DNA of 64,000 nt from JAJDTT01 sp022827025 (GTDB taxonomy: Bacteria > Acidobacteriota > UBA6911 > RPQK01 > JAJDTT01), in NCBI GenBank assembly GCA_965203535.1, contig OZ241897.1, positions 4,650,001-4,714,000 on the forward strand, given 5' to 3'. Positions 24,501 to 31,507 of the stretch are shown piece by piece. The notes below the pieces were generated by a model that was given only the letters and a program-made list of their open reading frames with translations, ran no database searches and was not told the origin of the DNA. Each line of letters opens with the position of its first letter. Position 1 is the first letter of the stretch. Position numbers and translations under genes: made by a program.

Positions 24501-25604
24501 GCCGAAATCGTAGAGGCTCCGCGCGTTCTCCGACATGACGCCTCGACGGAACTTCCGGGGAAGACTTGGCGGAATGGCCTGCGCCGGAGAGTCGAAGTCC
24601 CAGTGGGGGTAGTCGGTGGCGAACAGGAGGCGGTCGTCCATGTCCAGTTGCTCCAGCAACTGCACGAGATATTCGTGCCGGGGCGGTTCCTCCATGGGTT
24701 GGGTGGTGAGCCAGAAATGGCGGCGGATGGTCTCGGACGGCAGCCGGCTCAGTCCGGGAACCTCCTCCTTGAACCTCTTCCAGGAGCGGTCCAGGCGCCA
24801 CATGAGGGGAGGCAGCCAGGCGAACCCGCCCTCGATCAGCACCACCTTCAACCCGGGGAATCTTTCGAACACCCCCTCCGTGACCAGGCTGATCACCTGG
24901 GACTGAAAGGCCTGAGGCATGCCGGCATGGTCCTCGTAGTAGTGGTTGGGCCATCCTCCGCCGGTCAGGGGCTGGCCCGAGTTTCCTCCGAAGTGGATGC
25001 CGAAGGGGAGATCGTGGCGCTCGCAGGCCTCGTACATCTTCCAGTACTTGCGCCGGCCCAGCGGCTGCTGGGTGCGGGCCGCCACCAGCACCTGGACGAA
25101 GCCAGGATGGTTGCCCACCCGGTCGATCTCGGCCGCCGACAGCTCGCCGTCTTCGTAGGGGACCACGACGGAGGCCCGGAGCCTCGGCTCGGGCTCCAGC
25201 CACGCCTCGATCTGCCAGTCGTTGACGCCCTGGGAGAAGGCGGCGCCGAATTCCAGGTTCTGCTGCCGTCCGGCGCCGATGAGGCAGTTCAGGATGCCGA
25301 ATTCCATGTCCCACTCGTCCAGCAACTGCTCCCGCATGAAGTCCAGGTCCGAACCGGCGGGCAGGCCGGAAGGGGGCCAGGAGTCGTGCCGCGCGGCGTT
25401 GGGATTGGCTCGGGGGTACTCGCAGCCGATGTGCCCCCGGAGCCCGAACATCCGGTGGTGATTCCGCCAGCGCCGGGGGAGGTACTTGCGGATGGCCTCA
25501 TCCGAGGGAAGCGCGTTGTGGATGTCGCAGTCGATGACGGCGGTCTTGGACCGGCGCCTTCGGACGACGCGGTCGCGAGTCTGGGGTTCAACGGCGATGG
25601 CCAT
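24450..25604 (-). CDS. Amidohydrolase family protein (PF04909, TIM barrel), copy A
   Basis: A 384-residue metal-dependent hydrolase/decarboxylase of the amidohydrolase-2 family, which includes ACMSD and gamma-resorcylate decarboxylase. Likely metal ligands are visible in VIDCDIHN (near residue 25), GIHFGGNSGQP and ATDYPHWDFD. It is a clear paralog of the adjacent gene. GAGGAGGAG just before the ATG at 25604 fixes the start. The last ~15 residues (after YDFGG) are encoded by a hairpin repeat rather than by family-conserved sequence. A role in a decarboxylating catabolic route together with the ThDP and Rieske genes is inference. Confidence 0.88.
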   Translation of the reverse strand: MAIAVEPQTRDRVVRRRRSKTAVIDCDIHNALPSDEAIRKYLPRRWRNHHRMFGLRGHIGCEYPRANPNAARHDSWPPSGLPAGSDLDFMREQLLDEWDMEFGILNCLIGAGRQQNLEFGAAFSQGVNDWQIEAWLEPEPRLRASVVVPYEDGELSAAEIDRVGNHPGFVQVLVAARTQQPLGRRKYWKMYEACERHDLPFGIHFGGNSGQPLTGGGWPNHYYEDHAGMPQAFQSQVISLVTEGVFERFPGLKVVLIEGGFAWLPPLMWRLDRSWKRFKEEVPGLSRLPSETIRRHFWLTTQPMEEPPRHEYLVQLLEQLDMDDRLLFATDYPHWDFDSPAQAIPPSLPRKFRRGVMSENARSLYDFGGAERRFHNRRTGTAVS

Positions 25605-25614
25605 GGTCTCCTCC

Positions 25615-26652
25615 TCAAAGGCGATAGAACTCACGGGCATTTTCAGTTCCGATCCGGTCCCAATGCAAGTCGGGAAGCTGGTCCGGAAGCGCTTCCTCCG
25701 GGGCGTCGTAGTGGCGATGCGGGTAGTCGGACGAGTACATCAGGAGGTCCTGTCCGTCCATCTGCTCCAGGATCTCCAGCATCTGCCGGGACTGCGGCGG
25801 GGCGTCCACGGGCTGCAGGGTCAGCCGGATGTGCTCCCGGATGTATTCCGAAGGCGGGCGCTTGACCCAGGGGATGTCCCGGCGCAGTCCTCTCCATTCC
25901 TTGTCGAGCCGCCACATGAGGGAGGGCATCCAGGTGAAGCCGCCCTCGATCAGCGCCACCCGCAGCCCGGGATAGCGGTCGAAGGTCCCTTCGGAAATCA
26001 GGCTCAGGACCTGGGACTGGAAGACCTGGGACATTCCGGCGTACTCCTCCAGGTAGGTGGAGGGCCAGCCGCAGGGGGTGGGCGGGTTGCCGGAGGAGCC
26101 ACCGAAGTGGATCCCCACCACCAGGTCGTGGCGGAGGGCCGCCTCGTAGAGCGGATCGAAACGGCGGTTTCCATACGGAGTCCAGGACCGGACCGGCAGG
26201 ATCACCTGCACGAAGCCGGGATGATGCCCCATGCGATCGATCTCTTGGGCGGCCAGAGCCGGGTTCTGGCTCGGCACCACCAGGGAGGCGCGCAGGCGGG
26301 AATCCGCCGTCAGCCAGTGCTCCGCCTGCCAGGTGTTGATGGCGGTGGCCAGCGCCGACGCCAGGTATTCGTTGTGGACGCTCTGGACCCAGTAGGTGCA
26401 GTTCAGGATGCCCAACTCCAGGTCCCAGGCGTCCAGGGTCTGGGCGCAGAGGAACCCGGGGTCGGAACCGGGTGGGCCGCCCGAAGGAGGAGTCGTGCCC
26501 GGCCGTGCCGGAATGCCCGTCCCTTCGGGGTAATCGTTCACGTCGGGGCCCACGAAAGCCGATTCGCGAATGTACGCCCGCCAGTGCTCCTCCAGGTAGG
26601 GCACCAGCGTCTCCAGGGAGGGGAGCTGATTGTGTATGTCGCAGTCGATCAT
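25615..26652 (-). CDS. Amidohydrolase family protein (PF04909), copy B
   Basis: A 345-residue paralog of the neighbouring amidohydrolase, in tandem with a 10-base gap. Conserved elements are MIDCDIHNQLPS at the N-terminus, GIHFGGSSGNPP in the middle and SSDYPHRHYDAPEEA near the C-terminus. The usual D-x-H-x-H opening is reduced to D-I-H-N in both copies, so the subgroup binds metal with one fewer N-terminal His or is atypical. GGGGAG precedes the ATG. The pair may act on two related substrates, or form a heteromer. Both options are open. Confidence 0.88.
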   Translation of the reverse strand: MIDCDIHNQLPSLETLVPYLEEHWRAYIRESAFVGPDVNDYPEGTGIPARPGTTPPSGGPPGSDPGFLCAQTLDAWDLELGILNCTYWVQSVHNEYLASALATAINTWQAEHWLTADSRLRASLVVPSQNPALAAQEIDRMGHHPGFVQVILPVRSWTPYGNRRFDPLYEAALRHDLVVGIHFGGSSGNPPTPCGWPSTYLEEYAGMSQVFQSQVLSLISEGTFDRYPGLRVALIEGGFTWMPSLMWRLDKEWRGLRRDIPWVKRPPSEYIREHIRLTLQPVDAPPQSRQMLEILEQMDGQDLLMYSSDYPHRHYDAPEEALPDQLPDLHWDRIGTENAREFYRL

Positions 26653-26670
26653 CGCGACTCCCCGGCCGCG

Positions 26671-27657
26671 TCAGCCGGTCTCCAGGGCTTCGGGTCGCCC
26701 GGTCTTCAGAGATCGTATCAGAGCGTCCACTCCCAGCGTTCCGTGAAGGGCGTCCTGGGGCGGGCTGCTCACCGGGTGCCGTCCCTCCAGAGCGCTCAGA
26801 AAGTGATCCCGCTGGTCCCGCATCACGTCGTCCCGGTCCACCGTGAGGTTCTCCACGTAACGGCGTCCGGATTCCCCGTCTCCGTGTTCCACCATGTTGC
26901 GGCTCAGATCCACCCGAACGTAGCCCCGCTCTCCCTGGAACGTATACGTGCAGCGGTCCGGGTAGGCGACGTAGTCGATGTGCAGCTCGGCGACCCGCTC
27001 CGATTCGTATTCGATCACGGCGCTGAGGAGGTTGGGACGGCTGGTGAAGGGAAGTCCCTCCACCTGGACTCCCCGGGCGTAGACTGAGGCGGGCCGTTCC
27101 TTCATGAGCCACCAGAAGGTGTCGAACCCGTAGACGTAGTCCAGGGCCGCCGAACCGAAGACGTCCCGCTGGTGGCGGGACCGGGAGTTCTCCAGCGTCT
27201 TCAGGGTGCAGACGGAGAACCGCGCGTAGCAGACCCGTCCGATGCGGCCCTCCCGGATGAGTTTCCGGGCGCGCAGCATCTCGGGCATGAACCTCTGGAC
27301 GAACCCCACGTTCAGAATCCGGTCCGTCCGCTGCTGATCCCGGATCATGCGCCTGGCGCCCGCGGCGGAATCGGAGATCGGTTTCTCGCAGAAAACGTCC
27401 GCTCCCGATTCGAGGGCGATCCGGGTCAGGGCGGCGTGGGACCCGGGGGGAGTGCAGACGAAGACCATGTCGGGGCGGGAGGCGGCGGCCTGCTGGAAAT
27501 CGCTCCATTGGCGGGCGCCGGGCACCGCGAGCCCGGCTTCGGCGAGTCCTTCGGGCCGGCTGTCGCAGACCGCGACGGCAAGATCCTCGACCTCTGCCAA
27601 GAGCCGCAGATGCCGTAGGCCGATGGAACCCGCACCCACCACCAGAACCCGTTTCAT
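26671..27657 (-). CDS. Gfo/Idh/MocA family oxidoreductase
   Basis: A 328-residue NAD(P)-dependent oxidoreductase. The Rossmann motif VVGAGSIGLRHLRLL is at the very N-terminus, and the family signature CEKPISDS lies near residue 94. A C-terminal alpha/beta domain follows with the expected length. No signal peptide is present, so it acts in the cytoplasm. It ends 18 bases before amidohydrolase B and is probably the first gene of that minus-strand run. It likely oxidises a sugar or inositol-like alcohol, but the substrate cannot be read from sequence. Confidence 0.9.
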   Translation of the reverse strand: MKRVLVVGAGSIGLRHLRLLAEVEDLAVAVCDSRPEGLAEAGLAVPGARQWSDFQQAAASRPDMVFVCTPPGSHAALTRIALESGADVFCEKPISDSAAGARRMIRDQQRTDRILNVGFVQRFMPEMLRARKLIREGRIGRVCYARFSVCTLKTLENSRSRHQRDVFGSAALDYVYGFDTFWWLMKERPASVYARGVQVEGLPFTSRPNLLSAVIEYESERVAELHIDYVAYPDRCTYTFQGERGYVRVDLSRNMVEHGDGESGRRYVENLTVDRDDVMRDQRDHFLSALEGRHPVSSPPQDALHGTLGVDALIRSLKTGRPEALETG

Positions 27658-27752
27658 GGCGCCAACCGGGCCAGACTCCTACGGGAGCGGCCGAAAATCA
27701 AGCCGGTCGGGCCCAATCCGGCAGGTTCCACCGGGCGCCCGAATTGGCGGGC

Positions 27753-28748
27753 TCAGGCGTCGTAGAGAGTCCGTTGCAGCGGCTTCTTGCCGGTCGGGCC
27801 GGCGACTTCGTTCAACTCCATGGGATAGGGGTGGAAAAGGGTCTGATTTCTCAGGTCCCGCGGGCCGTGGCGCAGGACCCAGGACCGCAGAAGACCCACG
27901 GGACCGCTGGCCGGAATCTTTCCGTTCCGGTAGCCGGACAGACGTTCCAGAAAGAGAGCCCGGTCCCGGTCGGTCAATTGTTTGGAGACCGATCCGAAGG
28001 CGTAGATCAAGACGTCGATGAGGGAGGTGTAACGGGGATTGCGGGAAAGGGCGTTCGACAGGCGCCTCCGGTATTCCTTGGCGAGATCGGCCTCGTCCGG
28101 CTCCCGGCCGCCGGACAGCAGTTTGTCCAGCCGATCCAGTTCTTTCCGGTTGAAGGCCATGAGCAGGAGGCGGTTCCTGGCGTGGAACCGTCTCAACGCT
28201 TCCCGGTCCGGTCTCCGGGCAATCGGACGGAGCCGGGCCAGCGCATAGAGGCGGGTCAGGAAATGTTCGCGCCGGATTCGATTCCGGAGGCGCCTCTCGT
28301 CCTCCACGGCAGCGTCTGGAAAGTGTTCCAGCACGGCCGCGGCGAAGATCCCGGCGCCCCGTGCCACCACCGTCTCCTGATCGGCGTCGTGGATCCTGGT
28401 GTCCCGGATGCCGCAACTGGGAGACCGGCTCTTGAGGATGAATCCATCCACGTCTTTCTGTTTTTTCAAGAACTCCTGACTGAAGGTGGTCATGGACCGG
28501 GTCAGGTCGCGTCCGGTCGCCGGCTGAACCAGGGTCCGGCCGCCGTCGCCGGCGATGATCCGGATCGGGTCCCGGGGCACCCCCAGGCCGATCTCCAGTT
28601 CCGGGCAGACCGGCCGGAATTTTACGTATGAAGAGAGCTGGTGGATGAAGTCTTCCCGGATCATCTTGCCGTTGTAGCGGCAGGCTTCCACGCCGAGGCA
28701 ACGGCTCAGAACCACGACGGGCGTCGGGGTCCGGCTATTGGACTTCAA
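27753..28748 (-). CDS. DUF523-DUF1722 fusion protein (TudS/YbgA-like)
   Basis: A 331-residue two-domain protein. The N-terminal DUF523 domain (about 1-150) carries three cysteines in family positions: SRCLG (Cys17), PVCPE (Cys48) and SPSCG (Cys112). These match the iron-sulfur ligands known from TudS, a thiouracil desulfidase of this family. The C-terminal DUF1722 domain (about 190-320) is YbgA-like. This fusion is widespread and its physiological role is not settled. The first codon is TTG with GGGAG upstream; no in-frame ATG precedes the conserved CLGVEACRYNG, so a non-ATG start is required. Confidence 0.85.
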   Translation of the reverse strand: MKSNSRTPTPVVVLSRCLGVEACRYNGKMIREDFIHQLSSYVKFRPVCPELEIGLGVPRDPIRIIAGDGGRTLVQPATGRDLTRSMTTFSQEFLKKQKDVDGFILKSRSPSCGIRDTRIHDADQETVVARGAGIFAAAVLEHFPDAAVEDERRLRNRIRREHFLTRLYALARLRPIARRPDREALRRFHARNRLLLMAFNRKELDRLDKLLSGGREPDEADLAKEYRRRLSNALSRNPRYTSLIDVLIYAFGSVSKQLTDRDRALFLERLSGYRNGKIPASGPVGLLRSWVLRHGPRDLRNQTLFHPYPMELNEVAGPTGKKPLQRTLYDA

Positions 28749-28840
28749 TGGTCGCGTACTCCCGGCCAGCCTTTCCGGTCACGACGGCTCGCGGCAGGCG
28801 CCTCAACGGTTCCATCGTAGCCGGGGACCTTCTCAACGGA

Positions 28841-29830
28841 TCAGACTTCCCCCCACGCGGACATTTCCGCCTTCAACTCGAGGTCCAGGTCCATCCGAAA
28901 CGATTCCAGGGCGTTGTCGATGTGGTCGAACTTGCGCGCTCCCGCCAGGACCGCCGTCACGTCCGGGTTGCTCATGGCCCAGCCCATGGCCAGGCGGACC
29001 ATCGGGATTCCCGTTTCCTCGGACTTGGCCCGCAACCGTTCCACGATCTTGAAGAACTGGTCGTGGAAGTAGATTTCTCCGTGTCCCGGGACGATGTCGA
29101 AGCGGGTTCCGGAAGGCAGATTTTCCATCCCGGCCGTGTACTTTCCCGCGAAAAATCCGGCTCCCAGAGGACTGTAGGTGGTGACGGCGATCTGTTCGCG
29201 CCTGCAAAGGGGAAAGAGGTCGGTCTCGAACTCCCGCAGGGCCAGGTTGTATGGGGGCTGGGTGATCTCGAATCGGCGATATCCACGTTTGCGGCTGATC
29301 TCCAGCGAGTCGCGCAGCATGTCCGCGGTGAAATTGCTGCAGCCCGGGGCCACGATCCGCCCCGCCTCCGCTTCCTGATTGAGAGCGTCAAGACTCTCCT
29401 CGATGGGGACGTCGGGATCGGGAGAGTGGATCTTGTAGGCATCGACCGAATCGGTCCGGAGCCGTTCCAGGCTGGCCGCCAGAGCCTTGCGGATGTTCTC
29501 GGGGCTGGCTCCGGTGCTCACCTTGGTGCAGAGCGTGACCTCGTTCCGGCAGCCCCTCGCCTCCATCCAGCGTCCGATGATGTTCTCCGAGGAGTTCATC
29601 TCCACGGTAACCTCGCGCCTGTCTTCGACCCCGTACTCCTTGATGCGGTACTGCTGGGAGTTGCCGCCCCCATAGGATTCCGCCGTGTCCAGGAAGGTGA
29701 TCCCCTTCTCCACGGCGTAGTCCAACACCCGCCACGAGGTCTCCTCGTCGATCTCCCGGCCAAAGGTGGCGCAACCCAATCCGATGGGACTCATCATGAG
29801 TCCCGTCTTCCCCAACGGTCTCAGCTTCAT
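28841..29830 (-). CDS. Aldo/keto reductase
   Basis: A 329-residue NADPH-dependent reductase of the aldo/keto reductase (TIM-barrel) superfamily. The catalytic tetrad is visible as Asp48 and Tyr53 (FLDTAESYGGG), Lys103 (LCTKVS) and His135 (YKIHSPD). The start is the ATG at 29830 preceded by GAGGAGAG. A longer open frame continues 61 codons upstream, but those codons are translated hairpin repeats (GAPTRGAP-like) and were rejected. It lies on the same strand as the DUF523 gene after about 90 bases. Confidence 0.92.
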   Translation of the reverse strand: MKLRPLGKTGLMMSPIGLGCATFGREIDEETSWRVLDYAVEKGITFLDTAESYGGGNSQQYRIKEYGVEDRREVTVEMNSSENIIGRWMEARGCRNEVTLCTKVSTGASPENIRKALAASLERLRTDSVDAYKIHSPDPDVPIEESLDALNQEAEAGRIVAPGCSNFTADMLRDSLEISRKRGYRRFEITQPPYNLALREFETDLFPLCRREQIAVTTYSPLGAGFFAGKYTAGMENLPSGTRFDIVPGHGEIYFHDQFFKIVERLRAKSEETGIPMVRLAMGWAMSNPDVTAVLAGARKFDHIDNALESFRMDLDLELKAEMSAWGEV

Positions 29831-30093
29831 GCGGACTCTCCTCTCGAATTCGAATCCCGTAGGGGCACCCCTTGTGGGTGCCCTCTTCGGTTCCAACCAC
29901 GCCAGAAGGGACGACATCCTTGTCGCCCGCTGGGAAGGGCGTGTTGGAGGGGCGACTTTCCAGTCGCCCACTGGGCGTGTTTCAGGCGCCCCGTATTCCT
30001 TCCCCCAAGCCACCCCTCTGGAGCGATCTCGGCCGCCGGCGCCGGGCGGGCGACCACAAGGGTCGCCCCTACGTCTAATTAAGGGACAACACG
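29831..30093. repeat. Hairpin-repeat cluster upstream of the aldo/keto reductase
   Basis: Gene-free. It contains GGGCACCCCTTGTGGGTGCCC (29863-29883), a GACGACATCCTTGTCGCC hairpin near 29912, GGCGACTTTCCAGTCGCC near 29955 and GGGCGACCACAAGGGTCGCC (from 30048). A further GGCGTGTTTCAGGCGCC element lies near 29977. These belong to the same families as the hairpins elsewhere in the window. Confidence 0.75.
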
Positions 30094-30258
30094 AGGAGCC
30101 TGCGCGGCAGAAATTGATCTGCTGCGAAAGCGTATAATCGGTCCATATTCGTGCGATTTCTCGGCGAATAGAACAACTATGCGCCTCTAAATCGTGAAAA
30201 TCTGGCCTCGATTCTCCACTTTCTCGCTACGATCATTTCTACCGCGCAGACTCCTAGC
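30094..30258. mobile_element. MITE-like element, copy 1
   Basis: A non-coding element of about 165 bp with imperfect ~25-bp terminal inverted repeats: AGGAGCCTGCGCGGCAGAAAT at the left, and its complement ending CGCGCAGACTCCTAG at the right. A nearly identical copy lies at 57167-57332, and a lone left end lies at 47420-47446. It encodes no protein. Size, inverted ends and scattered copies are those of a miniature inverted-repeat transposable element. The right end carries TA in CCTAG; the left outer bases differ here. Confidence 0.8.
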
Positions 30259-30357
30259 TCCGACAGCCTTCGCGCAGGTGGTCAAGCTTACCAGTTTCCC
30301 TACATGGTAGTCTTTGACATTCGCGACGCCACGGCGGGTTCGGTAAGGAGGATCCAA

Positions 30358-31434
30358 ATGCGAAAAATCAACGCGGTCTTGCTGGGTCTGGACAATCCCC
30401 ATTCGATTGCTCATCTGAGAACTCTGGATCAGCTTCCCGAAGTGGATCGGGTCCAGGTCTGGGCCGAAGACGAGAAGTTCATTCCGGACGTCGAGGAAGC
30501 GGGAAGCCCGAAAGTGGATCGGGTTTCGACGGATCTGGCGTCGATCCTGGCAGGGGAGGCGCACCTGGCCGTGGCCAGCCCGCGCACCGACCGGAGTCCG
30601 GGCGTCTGCATCCAGGCGCTGGAGGCGGGGCATCACGTCCTGGCCGAGAAGCCCATTGGGTCCACGGTGCCGGAGATCGGCCGGGTCGTCCAGTCGGCGC
30701 GGGGCAACGGCCGCAAGCTCGGTGTCTTCTACGGGCGGCGGTACCATCCCCTGGTCCGCCAGGTGAGGGAGATCATCGCACAGGGCCTTCTGGGCACCCT
30801 CATGTCGTTGGAACTTCGAATGCTCACGACCCAGGTCCGCTTCCGGGACCCTGGCTACTGGCTCTTCAAGAAACGGATCTCCGGGGGCGGCATGCTCTCC
30901 TGGCTGGGCTGCCACTACGTCGACAAGATCCGGTTCGTCACCGGTGAGGAGATCGTTTCGGTCTCGGCCGAGGTGGCCACCCGGAGCGGAGAGGACATCG
31001 ACGTGGAGGACGTGGCCGTGCTCTCCTTCCGTCTCGCCTCCGGGACCGTGGGCACCCTCCACGTCGGATTCGTCATGGCCCTGAGCGGCGGCGGCTACCA
31101 CAACGTTGGGGGGTACGACACCTACGTGGGAATCAACGGCAGGCGGGGCCGGCTGTACTTCTCCTCCGCCGGAACCCCCGACCGGCTCAAGGTGGAAACG
31201 GACCATCCCGACTGGTCCGACGCTCCCTGGCGGGAGTTCGAATACACCCTGAGCTCCTCACCGGCCTACGGAGGCGTCCCTGGAGAGCGTTTCGTGCAGG
31301 ATTTTCTGAAGGCGACCTGGGGAGAGGGGACCGTCCCGGCCTCGGGAGACGACGCCCTGCAGGTGGCCCGCATCGTGGAAGCGGCCTACGAGTCCAGCGC
31401 AACCGGACGCCGGGTCCAGGTGCCGGCCGATTGA
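30358..31434 (+). CDS. Gfo/Idh/MocA family oxidoreductase
   Basis: A 358-residue oxidoreductase. The N-terminal Rossmann domain is divergent: the usual GxGxxG is replaced by LLGLDNPHS, although the AEKPIGSTVPE signature is intact. The C-terminal domain contains GGGMLSWLGCHYVD, typical of the Gfo/Idh substrate domain. AAGGAGGAT (from 30345) before the ATG at 30358 fixes the start. The altered nucleotide-binding loop could mean different cofactor handling or a non-catalytic role. It is followed by the propeller-PHP lipoprotein on the same strand. Confidence 0.87.
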   Translation: MRKINAVLLGLDNPHSIAHLRTLDQLPEVDRVQVWAEDEKFIPDVEEAGSPKVDRVSTDLASILAGEAHLAVASPRTDRSPGVCIQALEAGHHVLAEKPIGSTVPEIGRVVQSARGNGRKLGVFYGRRYHPLVRQVREIIAQGLLGTLMSLELRMLTTQVRFRDPGYWLFKKRISGGGMLSWLGCHYVDKIRFVTGEEIVSVSAEVATRSGEDIDVEDVAVLSFRLASGTVGTLHVGFVMALSGGGYHNVGGYDTYVGINGRRGRLYFSSAGTPDRLKVETDHPDWSDAPWREFEYTLSSSPAYGGVPGERFVQDFLKATWGEGTVPASGDDALQVARIVEAAYESSATGRRVQVPAD

Positions 31435-31507
31435 CATTGCCCCGGCAGGCACTTCTCATGGTAGGCAGGTCGGAAAACCGTTCCGAAAACCCAGGGGACG
31501 TTCATCC

